Below are positions 25,353 to 34,113 of a DNA stretch of 64,000 nucleotides, piece after piece (within the stretch, counting starts at the first letter, position 1; the number at the start of each line of letters is the position of its first letter). Below the pieces are notes generated by a model. The model did no database searches, was not told the DNA's origin, and saw only the letters and a program-made list of their open reading frames with translations. Made by a program: the position numbers and the translations under genes. Origin of the DNA: Mucilaginibacter sp. OK098 (GTDB lineage Bacteria > Bacteroidota > Bacteroidia > Sphingobacteriales > Sphingobacteriaceae); NCBI RefSeq assembly GCF_900142915.1, contig NZ_FRCM01000003.1, positions 434,504-498,503 on the forward strand, in the 5' to 3' direction.

Positions 25353-28300
25353 TTATAAATCTACTTGTACACCTGCAAGGAACGTGCGTGTTTTCGGGTA
25401 AAAATTATTACTGTCGACACCGATAAACTGTCCGCTTGCCTGGTTATTCAGCGTTAAATTCAACTCCGGATCAACACCTTTATATTTGGTAATAACAAAC
25501 AGGTTTGTAGCTGTGGCATATAAACGCAAGCCATGGATATAATTACCCTGTACTTTTAGTCTGTATGACAGTGTTGCATTGCTTAACCTTACAAATGTGC
25601 CGCTTTCAAGGTAGCGGGTAGAGTATTTATTCGCATTTACATCAGTAGATGGTTCGCTTAAAGTAATCAACGGAACATTGTGTGTTGAAGCGGATGATGG
25701 CGTGTTAAAGTTTGCCAGCGAAGCATCCATTATTTTATTGCCGCCTTGTCCCCTGAAAAAGAAGTTGAAGCTGAACTTTTTATAGTTAAGTGTATTTCCC
25801 CAGCCAAATGTATAAGTTGGCTGTGCATTGCCGGCGTAAGTTTGGTCGGCGCTGGTAGGGCTGGTGGTAGGCTTGCCATTGGCGCCTAAATAGGTAGATA
25901 CCCCATTGGTCATCCCGATATATTTAAGCGTATAAAACTCGCCAAGCGGATAGCCGGCCTTTATAATTGAAACTTTGATCCCGCTTTGGCCAGGTCCTTC
26001 AGGATCGCCCGCAAAAATTTGGGATATATTATTACCCAGCGAGGTGATCCTGTTTTTATTAAAAGAGATATTTCCGTAGCTATCCCATGTGAAATCAGTT
26101 CCTTTTACCGGGGTGCCGTTCAAGCTTATTTCAACCCCTTTATTGCTCATACTGCCAACATTTGCGGTTAAATTACCTACCAAATTGGTAACAGTTGAAA
26201 CAGGGATGGAGTAGATCATGTCGGTAGTTTTTTTATTATACACATCAACCGAACCGCTTAAACGCCCTCCTAGCAATGAGAAATCAACGCCGGCGTTCAG
26301 TGTTGCCGTAGTTTCCCATTTTAAATTGGGGTTAGGGTTTTGAGTAGGGCCGATAGCGCCTATCCATTGCCCGTTATAATAAAATGTGCCTGTTGTGCCA
26401 TACTGGGTTAAAGGTGTATAAGGATCAAAACCAAGTGCGTTACCGGTTTTACCATACCCTACCCTAAGCTTAAGGTCATCAAACAGGGTTTGTGATTTCA
26501 TAAATGATTCATCACTGATCCGCCATGCGCCGGATACTGCAGGGAAATACCCCCATTGGTTGTTAGTACCAAAAGCATTTGAACCATCACGGCGTATGGA
26601 TGCCTGCAAAATATATTTACCCAGGTAGCTATAATTTAAGCGGGAATAAAATGAAACTAATCGCAGGGTTTCATCTAAAAAGTTTCCATAATTAGCAACA
26701 TAGCCTGCCGGGGCTGTACCTAAGGCGAGGTTGTGATAGCTTGTGGCGTCAGACACGAAGTTTTCATTACTCGACTGAAAGCCATCCCCTGTCTCAGTTT
26801 GATCAAATGAATATCCAAACAGCGCTTTAAAGTTATGCGCATTATTCCAGGTATGCTCATAGCTCAGGTAGTTTTCAAATAGTTTCTTGGTGTCTTCATT
26901 TTGTGAGCGGGTGGCTACACCTCCAAGGTTTTGAGCTAATTCTGATGCTGAATTAAGGTATATGTTATTTGTTGTGTTCCTGTCCTGGTAAGCTACGTTT
27001 AAGTTATACTGAAACCCAAAAGGCAGTTTTAATTCGGCCTTTGCATTGGCTAATAAGAGATTAACTTTTTGTTTGTAAGTGTTGGTCTCAAGCAGGCCCA
27101 AAGGGTTATAGCCTAATACTAAGGTAGGGTCATTATAAAAAGTGCCATCGGCATTATAAACGCTGCGGGTGGGTAGCGCCTGTATTGCTGACCGGAACAC
27201 ATTTGGGTTAGCACCATTTGCGCTATACAAAGGAATATCGTTTACAAAAAGATTCTGGCTGGTTATTGAATTGCTTAAAGAAAAATCCAGTTTCAATTTG
27301 TTATTTAAAGCCTTTTGTGATAGGTTAAGCCGACCTATAAACCTGTTTAATCCGCTGGTTTTAACAATACCCTGGTTTTCGAGGTAATTGATGCTTCCGC
27401 CAAATACACTCTTATCAGTACCGCCGCCAAATGATAAATTATGATTTTGAGAAAACCCCTGATTACGTTCAATTTCTTTCTCCCAATCGGTAGTACCATT
27501 ATTATTTGCCGGGGTTAAGCTTTGCCCGTTAGCAGCCAAAAAGGTTTTTAACTGAGCTGCGCTGGCCACCTGGAACTGGTTAGCTATTTTTTCAATCCCT
27601 GCATAAGCATCGTAGCTCATTCTTAACTGACCTGCTTTAGCTTTTTTTGTGGTAACGATAATAACGCCGTTGGTGGCCCTGCTACCATAAATGGCTGATG
27701 CCGATGCGTCTTTTAAAACATCCATTGAAAGAATATCCGACGGCGCAATAAGATTAATATCAGCATCAGGAACATCGTCAATAACATAAAACGGTGATGA
27801 TGCAGCTCCGGCACGCAGCGTTGAGGGGCCCCTGAGCGTAACAGTTGCCTGGCCGTTGGGGTTACCGTCATTGGTAATGTTAAGGCCCGCAACCTTGCCT
27901 TCAAGCAGGTCGGCTGGTGATGCCACTACGCCGGCGTTAAAATTTTCTGCTTTAACAGTTGTAATGGCGCTTGTCAATTGCCTTTTACTTGCGGTGCCGT
28001 AACCTACCACAACTACATCATTTAGTGCTGTTTGACTTTCGGTAAGCGTTACATCAATGTGGCCCGCATCTCCTACTGTTGCATCAAATGGTTTAAAGCC
28101 GATAAAACGGAACAGCAATACACTTCCTTTATCAGCATTGATAGAGAAATTTCCATCAACTGAGGTTGAAGTAGATTTGTTAGTGCCCTTTACTTGCACC
28201 GTTACGCCCGGCAATGGGCTGCCTTTTGTGTCCTTTACAGTTCCTTTAACAACGCCGCTTTGTGCCGAGGCGTTGCTAAAGCAAAAGAACAATAACATGA

Positions 28301-28355
28301 GTAAGATACCGAACAGATATCTTGTCATAAATAGTTTACGTCTAATTGTTATCAT
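25353..28355 (-). CDS. SusC/RagA-family TonB-dependent outer-membrane transporter
   Basis: A 1000-residue protein. A better start may be ATG at 28328, which gives MTRYLFGILLMLLFFCFSNA as signal peptide. A carboxypeptidase-D-regulatory-like domain follows (about 33-120), with VVVGYGTASKRQLTSAIT as the TonB-box/plug junction, a plug domain with DVLKDASASAIYGSRATNGV, and a beta barrel to the C-terminal VQVDL. It has no STN domain, so direct sigma/FecR signalling is unlikely, in line with a divergent LacI regulator here. It imports the oligosaccharide captured by SusD. Confidence 0.95.
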   Translation of the reverse strand: MITIRRKLFMTRYLFGILLMLLFFCFSNASAQSGVVKGTVKDTKGSPLPGVTVQVKGTNKSTSTSVDGNFSINADKGSVLLFRFIGFKPFDATVGDAGHIDVTLTESQTALNDVVVVGYGTASKRQLTSAITTVKAENFNAGVVASPADLLEGKVAGLNITNDGNPNGQATVTLRGPSTLRAGAASSPFYVIDDVPDADINLIAPSDILSMDVLKDASASAIYGSRATNGVIIVTTKKAKAGQLRMSYDAYAGIEKIANQFQVASAAQLKTFLAANGQSLTPANNNGTTDWEKEIERNQGFSQNHNLSFGGGTDKSVFGGSINYLENQGIVKTSGLNRFIGRLNLSQKALNNKLKLDFSLSNSITSQNLFVNDIPLYSANGANPNVFRSAIQALPTRSVYNADGTFYNDPTLVLGYNPLGLLETNTYKQKVNLLLANAKAELKLPFGFQYNLNVAYQDRNTTNNIYLNSASELAQNLGGVATRSQNEDTKKLFENYLSYEHTWNNAHNFKALFGYSFDQTETGDGFQSSNENFVSDATSYHNLALGTAPAGYVANYGNFLDETLRLVSFYSRLNYSYLGKYILQASIRRDGSNAFGTNNQWGYFPAVSGAWRISDESFMKSQTLFDDLKLRVGYGKTGNALGFDPYTPLTQYGTTGTFYYNGQWIGAIGPTQNPNPNLKWETTATLNAGVDFSLLGGRLSGSVDVYNKKTTDMIYSIPVSTVTNLVGNLTANVGSMSNKGVEISLNGTPVKGTDFTWDSYGNISFNKNRITSLGNNISQIFAGDPEGPGQSGIKVSIIKAGYPLGEFYTLKYIGMTNGVSTYLGANGKPTTSPTSADQTYAGNAQPTYTFGWGNTLNYKKFSFNFFFRGQGGNKIMDASLANFNTPSSASTHNVPLITLSEPSTDVNANKYSTRYLESGTFVRLSNATLSYRLKVQGNYIHGLRLYATATNLFVITKYKGVDPELNLTLNNQASGQFIGVDSNNFYPKTRTFLAGVQVDL

Positions 28356-28425
28356 ATTGGTTTGTTTAATTGGTGGCTTTTTAGGGTTAATTTAATTTTT
28401 AATAAAAGCATCATTAATAACTGTT

Positions 28426-28452
28426 CTATAAACAATTAATCATTGTTTATAG
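28426..28452. promoter_or_regulatory. Inverted repeat upstream of SusC
   Basis: CTATAAACAAT (28426-28436) and ATTGTTTATAG (28442-28452) are perfect 11-base complements with a 5-base spacer. A partly overlapping outer pair (ATTAATCA/TGATTAAT) extends the dyad. It lies about 70 bases upstream of the SusC start, a fitting place for an operator or a 5' leader hairpin. Confidence 0.5.
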
Positions 28453-28604
28453 CATTGATTAATTACAGGCAGAAGATTTATAAAGCATTTTTCAGGTTCA
28501 ACAACTATCATTTAAAACTCGTTTTTTATGACATTTAAATGATTAAGTTCTCTAAAAGTGAAAAAATTAAAACTTGCTTTTATCAAATAGAAAGTATTTA
28601 TTTA

Positions 28605-28618
28605 CGTAAACGTTTACG
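28605..28618. promoter_or_regulatory. LacI-type operator
   Basis: CGTAAACGTTTACG is a perfect 14-base palindrome with the central CG step and the AAACGTTT core typical of LacI/GalR operators. It lies 40 bases upstream of the LacI start codon and about 250 from the SusC start, which suggests autoregulation and possibly control of the divergent locus. Confidence 0.65.
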
Positions 28619-28658
28619 GAATAATCGTACATTACACACTAATAAACTATTCCAGGAA

Positions 28659-29669
28659 ATGGGGGGAATCAATATAAAAAAGCTTGCCTGTGAACTGAAT
28701 TTATCAGCGGCAACTGTTTCAAGAGCTCTCCGCGATAGTCACGAGATCAGCAGTGAAACCAAGGCCAGGGTGCTTGAAATGGCCAAAAAACTTAACTATG
28801 AACCCAATCCATTCGCCAGCAACCTGCGGGGGCAAAAAAGTAAAACAATTGCAGTAATAGTACCTGAAATTGCCAATAACTTTTTTTCACTTGCTATTAA
28901 CGGTATTGAAGACGTGGCTCGTGAGCGTGACTATCATGTATTGATTTACCAAACGCACGAGAGCAGCGAAATTGAAACATCTTTTCTTATGCGTCTTTTA
29001 AGCGGGCGCGTTGATGGAATTCTAATATCACTTGCCTGTGAAACTGTTGATAAAGAACATCTTAGAAAGGTGAGCGATCAAGTACCTGTGGTTTTTTTTG
29101 ATAGGGTACATGACGACATTGAAGGCGTAAAAATTACCACCGACGATTATGAAAGCGCTTATAATGCCGTACAACACCTTGTTGAAAACGGTTGTAAAAA
29201 AATAGGTTACTTATTAGCGCTTAACACTTTATCAACCGGTAAAAAGCGGCTCCAGGGTTACCTTGATGCCTTAAAATACAATCACTTTCCGGATGATAGG
29301 AAATTAATTGTGGAAAGTGGTATAAACAGTGATGAAAACTACGCGCTTATTAAAAATCTTATTGCTGAACAAAAACCCGATGGTATATTATCCTCTATTG
29401 AGGACCTTGCCATGCCATGTTACTATGCCTGTAAAGAACTGGAATTAAATATACCTGCTGATTTAAAACTCATCAGCTTCTCAAACCTTGCTCATGCCGA
29501 ACTGCTTAGTCCATCGCTTACCACCATTAACCAGCCTGCTTTTGAAATAGGCGTGGAAGCGGCAGGCATTTTATTTAAAATATTTAATAAACGGTGGTAT
29601 GAGCCTAATGAAACCATTATATTGAAATCCAACCTGATAAAAAGGGAATCTACAAGGGCCGTCTTCTAA
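28659..29669 (+). CDS. LacI-family transcriptional regulator
   Basis: 336 residues from ATG at 28659. The frame is open further upstream, but this start places the HTH at the usual N-terminus and gives the family length. The HTH reads INIKKLACELNLSAATVSRA at residues 4-23, followed by the hinge helix NPFASNLRG. The periplasmic-binding-protein-like effector domain runs from about 62 (KTIAVIVPEIANNFFSLAIN) to the end. It is transcribed away from the SusC/SusD/GH89/GH28 operon and is probably its local regulator, with a sugar from that glycan as ligand. Confidence 0.93.
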   Translation: MGGINIKKLACELNLSAATVSRALRDSHEISSETKARVLEMAKKLNYEPNPFASNLRGQKSKTIAVIVPEIANNFFSLAINGIEDVARERDYHVLIYQTHESSEIETSFLMRLLSGRVDGILISLACETVDKEHLRKVSDQVPVVFFDRVHDDIEGVKITTDDYESAYNAVQHLVENGCKKIGYLLALNTLSTGKKRLQGYLDALKYNHFPDDRKLIVESGINSDENYALIKNLIAEQKPDGILSSIEDLAMPCYYACKELELNIPADLKLISFSNLAHAELLSPSLTTINQPAFEIGVEAAGILFKIFNKRWYEPNETIILKSNLIKRESTRAVF

Positions 29670-29890
29670 AAGTGACTCAAAACCGTACCATAGCAGTGTA
29701 TCTAAGCTGTTGTTAGATCATCATTGTTTAGTACCAGCCATCAGGTTTGACTATATCCGGAAATGGCAGCGTTATCGTTTTAAGAGTTATATAAGACTCA
29801 GCTTTCAACCCTCAAACACTCACTAATCGTTTCAGTTCTGTTATTAAAAAGGGGGGCGCCAATATTCAATTCATCCGTGTTTTCTCTCCC

Positions 29891-30565
29891 CTAATTCAAC
29901 AACTGCTCAAAAAAGCCACCGATCTTTTTTACTCTGTCCACAAAGTGGATCTCTAAGATCCAATGCCTGTTGTTGCCTTGTTTGTCTGCCTGAAGTATAT
30001 CACTATGGTTGTCGGGGTGGATATCTAAACCCAGATCATCCGGCCCGAGTTGCTCGTGTGGGAAATGCCCTACAATATGGCCGCCTATTTCTCCGGCATA
30101 CTCCCAGCCATATTTTTTTGCAAGGCCGGTCAAATAGCTAAAATATTCCGCACCTGTAAGGCTGTTTTCTCCGGCATGCCAGGCTTTCGCTTCGTGCCAG
30201 GCTGCTTCTATATCTTTCTTCAACTTCAGTTTTAAAGGGTCGCTGCCAATAACATAGGTTCTTCCCAGGTCGGCCTCCCAACCGTCGTAAATGGGACCAA
30301 AGTCTAAAATCACGATATCATCTTTTTGAATAACCCGGTCGGGCGGATTTCCGCTATAGGATTGAAGCGTGTTGACACCTGCCCGTACAATTTTTTTATG
30401 CCAGAAGTTTTCTATTCCGAACTCATTTTTGGCCAATTCAACTATTTCTTCCGTCAACTCACTTTCCGATTTGCCGGGCGCTATTAATCCCCGTTCCTCC
30501 ACCGCATCAAACAATTCTTTTGCCTTCTGTTCGGCAAGGGCAAGTTTCTGTTTCGCTTCGTTCAT
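29891..30565 (-). CDS. M24-family metallopeptidase-like protein
   Basis: A 224-residue pita-bread protein. The five metal ligands of M24 enzymes are visible: Asp88 in IVILDFGPIYDG, Asp99 in WEADLGRTYV, His in GGHIVGHFPHE, Glu in WILEIHFVD, and Glu in GGFFEQLL at the extreme C-terminus. It has only the catalytic domain, so it is shorter than Xaa-Pro aminopeptidases. It may be an aminopeptidase or a creatinase-type hydrolase. It is divergent from the LysR gene at 30660, with a 94-base spacer, so the LysR protein may control it. Confidence 0.85.
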   Translation of the reverse strand: MNEAKQKLALAEQKAKELFDAVEERGLIAPGKSESELTEEIVELAKNEFGIENFWHKKIVRAGVNTLQSYSGNPPDRVIQKDDIVILDFGPIYDGWEADLGRTYVIGSDPLKLKLKKDIEAAWHEAKAWHAGENSLTGAEYFSYLTGLAKKYGWEYAGEIGGHIVGHFPHEQLGPDDLGLDIHPDNHSDILQADKQGNNRHWILEIHFVDRVKKIGGFFEQLLN

Positions 30566-30659
30566 AATTTCATTTTACTGGTTAGTTACAAAACAAGCGT
30601 GTTTACCTGATAAAATAAAATACTTAATTTTGATTAATTGATAACTTATTCTGATCAGT

Positions 30660-31523
30660 ATGGATATCCAGCAAATCAAAAACTTCCTGGTTTTATGCAA
30701 CACGCTAAATTTCAGGAAAGCCGCTGAGCAGATCAATATTGTGCAACCGGCGCTGAGCCGCCAAATCCAATTACTTGAAAATGAAATAGGCGTTCTGCTG
30801 TTTAACAGGAGCAAACGAACCGTTACTTTAACCGAAGCCGGGATCTTTTTTCAAAAAGAAGCGGATAGAATTTTACAGGATTTGAGCAAAACAATTACCC
30901 GGACCGCTCAAGTGCACAACGGCGAAGCAGGTGAAGTAAGGGTTACACATGCAAGTTCGGCTATGAATACCGTAGTGCCTTCTTTTTTAGTTAAGGTGAA
31001 GCATAAATGGCCGCACCTAAAAACCATTGCACAGGAAACATCAAACTTTCAACAAATTGAAATGTTGCTGACCAGGAAAACGGATCTTGGTGTTGCTCCT
31101 AATATTATGTTGCCCCAGGAAGTAAACTCCAAAATTTTATACAGGGAAAATTTTGTATTGATTTTGCCTGGCGATCATCCTTTATCAAAAAATAAATTTG
31201 CTGATCTATCCGTCTTAAAAAACGAAACATTTATTTTACCGCAGCTTTCAACCGGCGTTGGTTATGTTGAAGCAATATTGCAGATTTGCCAGGACGCTGG
31301 CTTTAAACCAAAAGTGGCGCACGAGTCGGCACATTCCATAGGTGTATTGCGCCTGGTAGAAGCCGGCCTTGGTATTTCAATTGAGCCCGTATCTTCTGTT
31401 CGTGGAACAAATATGAATATCGAATTAATTGAATTGAAGGATCTTCCTCAAAAAGTAACAATGACACTTTTTTGGCTAAAGGAACGCGAAGAAGAGTTAG
31501 ATAGATTTATAAAAATGTTTTGA
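30660..31523 (+). CDS. LysR-family transcriptional regulator
   Basis: A 287-residue protein. The N-terminal winged HTH is at 1-60 (QIKNFLVLCNTLNFRKAAEQ, then IVQPALSRQIQLLENEIGVL), the linker helix follows, and the LysR substrate-binding domain runs from about 92 to 285. A -7-like box TAATTTTG at 30625-30632 precedes the start. LysR proteins usually act on the divergent neighbour, here the M24 gene. The co-inducer is unknown. Confidence 0.92.
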   Translation: MDIQQIKNFLVLCNTLNFRKAAEQINIVQPALSRQIQLLENEIGVLLFNRSKRTVTLTEAGIFFQKEADRILQDLSKTITRTAQVHNGEAGEVRVTHASSAMNTVVPSFLVKVKHKWPHLKTIAQETSNFQQIEMLLTRKTDLGVAPNIMLPQEVNSKILYRENFVLILPGDHPLSKNKFADLSVLKNETFILPQLSTGVGYVEAILQICQDAGFKPKVAHESAHSIGVLRLVEAGLGISIEPVSSVRGTNMNIELIELKDLPQKVTMTLFWLKEREEELDRFIKMF

Positions 31524-31552
31524 GAACCTAATCTCTGTAAATTCAGGAAAAA

Positions 31553-31752
31553 GAGGCTGTATCAATAGTCATAAACCTAAAAAACATTCAAAATATTATT
31601 TGATCTCTGTGATCTTCGCCCCTTCTTTGTGTACTCTGTGGTTTATTTTTAACCACAAAGCTCGCAAAGTAAGCTCAGAGAAACATGGAGCTTTTATTAT
31701 CCAAAATTTAATTTTGTTTAGGATCTTATGATTTTACTTTTGATACAGCCCC
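31553..31752. mobile_element. MITE-like element with 11-bp terminal inverted repeats
   Basis: About 200 bases bounded by GGCTGTATCAA (31555-31565) and TTGATACAGCC (31740-31750), perfect inverted repeats; similarity continues inward as AGTCATAA... against TTATGATTTTACT. Ends of the type GAGGCTGTATCAA are known from IS elements of Bacteroidota. The interior holds a second stem (CTGTGGTTTA/TAACCACAAAG) and no reading frame. No target duplication was found. It is probably a non-autonomous element that needs a transposase from elsewhere. Confidence 0.6.
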
Positions 31753-31761
31753 ATTTTTTCA

Positions 31762-31971
31762 CTATTCTAATGCCTGGCACTCAAAACCTTTATCCGCCAG
31801 TATTTTAATAATGTTTAATGAGCAAAACTTTTCGCCTTTAACCCTTAATATGCGGTCACAATCGTCAAGATCAAAGTTGATTTCAGTGGAGGAAAAATGC
31901 TGATGCAATAAGACAAGTAAACTTTTTGCTTGTCTTTCATTTTCAACATTAGTTTTAAAAATTTCAATCAT
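31762..31971 (-). CDS. Small conserved-type hypothetical protein
   Basis: 69 residues from ATG at 31971. It reads MIEIFKTNVENERQAKSLLV, then FDLDDCDRILRVKGEKFC, and ends ILADKGFECQALE. The layout (beta-alpha-beta-beta-alpha-beta) and the 'F-TNV' start recall ferredoxin-like HMA-type folds common as small proteins in Bacteroidota, but the metal-binding CxxC is missing. It stands alone; the barrel protein gene begins more than 700 bases upstream on the same strand. Function is unknown. Confidence 0.55.
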   Translation of the reverse strand: MIEIFKTNVENERQAKSLLVLLHQHFSSTEINFDLDDCDRILRVKGEKFCSLNIIKILADKGFECQALE

Positions 31972-32059
31972 AAGAAGATCTTTTTTACTAAAAAGTTCCG
32001 GCACGTAATGCGACCGGAACCCTCTTTAATTGTAAACTGATTTTTGGGATAGATGCCTG

Positions 32060-32680
32060 TTAAAAAACGTAGAAAATACTTGCCTGGATACTATTATTTT
32101 TGATGTCCCCTAAGATAGGCGAAGGTGTTTCCTGAACTTTTTGCAATCCATAAACATACCTCGCGCCGATTCCTAAGCCCATTTTAGATTGGTAGCCAAG
32201 CCCTCCGGCCATAGCAAAATCAATTTTTTTAGCAAATTTGCTGTCTGTTATCCCTCCAAGATCTTCCTTTACTTTAAAACTTGCCTGCGGGCCTGCTTCA
32301 ACATAAAAGCCGGAATTAGTACGGTATTTGAAAAGGATTGGAACCGAGGCATATGAAAGTTTAATCTCTTGCCCGGCAAGCGTTCCATCTTTAACTTTGG
32401 CTCCCTGCAGAGAGTAGAGGAATTCTTCCGATACCAGAAAATTGTCAGTAAACTTGTAAGAAACAGTAAGTCCGGCATGGAAACCAGGAAGTGGGTCAGT
32501 AGCAAAATTGGCCCCGGTAAAATTACTGTAATTACCACCTGCTGTTATCCCGAATTCTAATTTCTTCATGAGTTTTTTACCGAAACTTTCATTTTCGGAA
32601 GTTGTCTTAGTAGTTGTCTGACTAAACCCTTTGGCTGATACTAAAACCAAAACAACTAACATTAATAATAGCTTTTTCAT
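32060..32680 (-). CDS. Outer-membrane beta-barrel protein (PorT-like)
   Basis: 206 residues from ATG at 32680, giving the signal peptide MKKLLLMLVVLVLVSAKGFSQ. The mature part has alternating strands: LEFGITAGGNYSNFTGANFA, GFHAGLTVSYKF, FLVSEEFLYSLQGAKVKDG, FYVEAGPQASFKV, and a final NNSIQASIFYVF with terminal aromatic residue. This matches the outer-membrane beta-barrel family PF13568, eight strands of unknown function. It is followed 56 bases on by the small gene at 31762-31971. Confidence 0.85.
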   Translation of the reverse strand: MKKLLLMLVVLVLVSAKGFSQTTTKTTSENESFGKKLMKKLEFGITAGGNYSNFTGANFATDPLPGFHAGLTVSYKFTDNFLVSEEFLYSLQGAKVKDGTLAGQEIKLSYASVPILFKYRTNSGFYVEAGPQASFKVKEDLGGITDSKFAKKIDFAMAGGLGYQSKMGLGIGARYVYGLQKVQETPSPILGDIKNNSIQASIFYVF

Positions 32681-32980
32681 AAATTCTTTTTTTTGTTTGA
32701 CTTTTTTTAAGTGCCGCCTGCGAGCGGGCTGATTCATTTAAGTCAAAGGTGCGTGTCAACCCGGCGTCTAAAAAGGAAAACATAACCGAAGCGGGCAAAG
32801 TGAGGGCGGAAAGGGCATAAAGAGAACTCAAGAGAACCGGGGAAAATTTCATGAAACGTATTAAAGGGATACTCAGATGGAGCCCAAACTGGGAGATTGA
32901 TTTTAATTGGGGCTATGACCCGGAGGGCAATGTCATATATTAAGAGAATGTTGGTGATAACAAACCACATAACAATGTCC

Positions 32981-33125
32981 AGTAGCCCCACCTAAATCTC
33001 CCTCGGTTGGGAGGACTTGAAAAAAAACAAACGCAGGCGAAGCTAAAGTCTCTCCGCTAACCAGCGGAGGAGATTTAGAGGGGGCTACTAAGCTTTTGAG
33101 GAGGATCACGCTTGTGTTATCCTAC
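32981..33125. repeat. Palindromic dispersed repeat, complete copy
   Basis: Bounded by AGTAGCCCCACCTAAATCTC (from 32981) and its near-complement ending in GGGGGCTACT (33069-33089). Inside is a hairpin TCCGCT-AACC-AGCGGA. A 49-base core (GCGAAGCTAAAGTCTC... to ...TTTAGAGGGGGC) is identical to the copy at 35303-35425, and weaker similarity continues to about 33125. Apart from this, 32681-33348 holds no convincing gene. Confidence 0.7.
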
Positions 33126-33348
33126 TATTGCATTTTTCTACAAAGGGGCAGATCCTCCTGGTCATTCTTGATTTTTTTGTGTTTTATACCAGGAAGTTGC
33201 CATCATTAGCATAAATGCCGACCAAATTCAAAAAGACATATACGCACTGTAACTTCCCAAAGGAGGGAGTCGCTCTGGTCCATGCTTTTTTACAATCTTT
33301 CAAACACCTTTGACGTTAGGCTTACACTGGGAAATATACTGTATTATA

Positions 33349-34113
33349 TCAGCCTTTAGCCAACCAGTTCAGAAACTGAGCGGCCTTCCCTTTACTTACA
33401 ATTACCTTTTCATTGAAAGGGATGTTGAGGTTCAGTGACAATTTTCTTGAAAAAAAGCTGGATACGTCAATGATAGCTTTCCGACAAACCAGGAATTGGC
33501 GGTTGGCCCTGAAGAAGTAATTTCCGGATAACCTTTCCAACTCGTCAAGATTTTTATTAGGATAATAATTTTTACCCGAAAAGGTAAGGAGGTGGGTAAC
33601 CTCATTCTCCAGGTAGAACATAGCGATATCCTGCAGCTTTACGGGAATGATCTTATCCTGGTGATACACCAATACAGAAGCAGCCGTTTGCTGTTCCCTG
33701 TTTGCTAACAGTTGCATCAACGCATCGTACTGGGGCGTTTGATCCGCTGAAAAGATCTTTTTTAGCTGCCTGTATTTTTCAAGGGCGCTATCAAGGGTTT
33801 GCCTGGTAAAAGGCTTTAATATATAGTCTATTCCGTTGGCTTTGAACGCATCTAACGCAAACTCGTCATAAGCGGTACAAAAAATAACGGGCACCGAAAC
33901 CGGGATCTCAACAAAGATCTCGAAACTCAGGCCATCGCCCAGCTGAATGTCGCTGAAGATCAGATCAGGGGCCTCTGCTTTTTTGAAATAAGCAATCGCT
34001 TGCTTCACAGATCTGAGCTGGACAATGTCCACCGGTTCTTCTATCAATTGCTTGATGTTCAATTCAAGTTCATCTGCAACAACCCCTTCATCCTCAATTA
34101 TTACTATATTCAT
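33349..34113 (-). CDS. LytTR-family response regulator
   Basis: A 254-residue protein. The receiver domain (1-120) has IIEDEG and phospho-acceptor Asp55 in LIFSDIQLGDG, then a Lys in YILKPFTRQTL. The LytTR DNA-binding domain is at about 150-250 (MFYLENEVTHLLTFSGKNYY, then FFRANRQFLVCRKAIIDV). Its start overlaps the kinase gene by 20 bases, so they form one unit. The pair is flanked on both sides by a dispersed repeat. Confidence 0.93.
   Translation of the reverse strand: MNIVIIEDEGVVADELELNIKQLIEEPVDIVQLRSVKQAIAYFKKAEAPDLIFSDIQLGDGLSFEIFVEIPVSVPVIFCTAYDEFALDAFKANGIDYILKPFTRQTLDSALEKYRQLKKIFSADQTPQYDALMQLLANREQQTAASVLVYHQDKIIPVKLQDIAMFYLENEVTHLLTFSGKNYYPNKNLDELERLSGNYFFRANRQFLVCRKAIIDVSSFFSRKLSLNLNIPFNEKVIVSKGKAAQFLNWLAKG

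Noticed and set aside
32851..32943. 30-residue plus-strand frame containing RWSPNWEIDFNWGYDPEGNV
   Set aside because: Composition is protein-like, but it is very short, has a stop 40 bases upstream and no recognised family. It may be a gene scrap; not supported as a gene.
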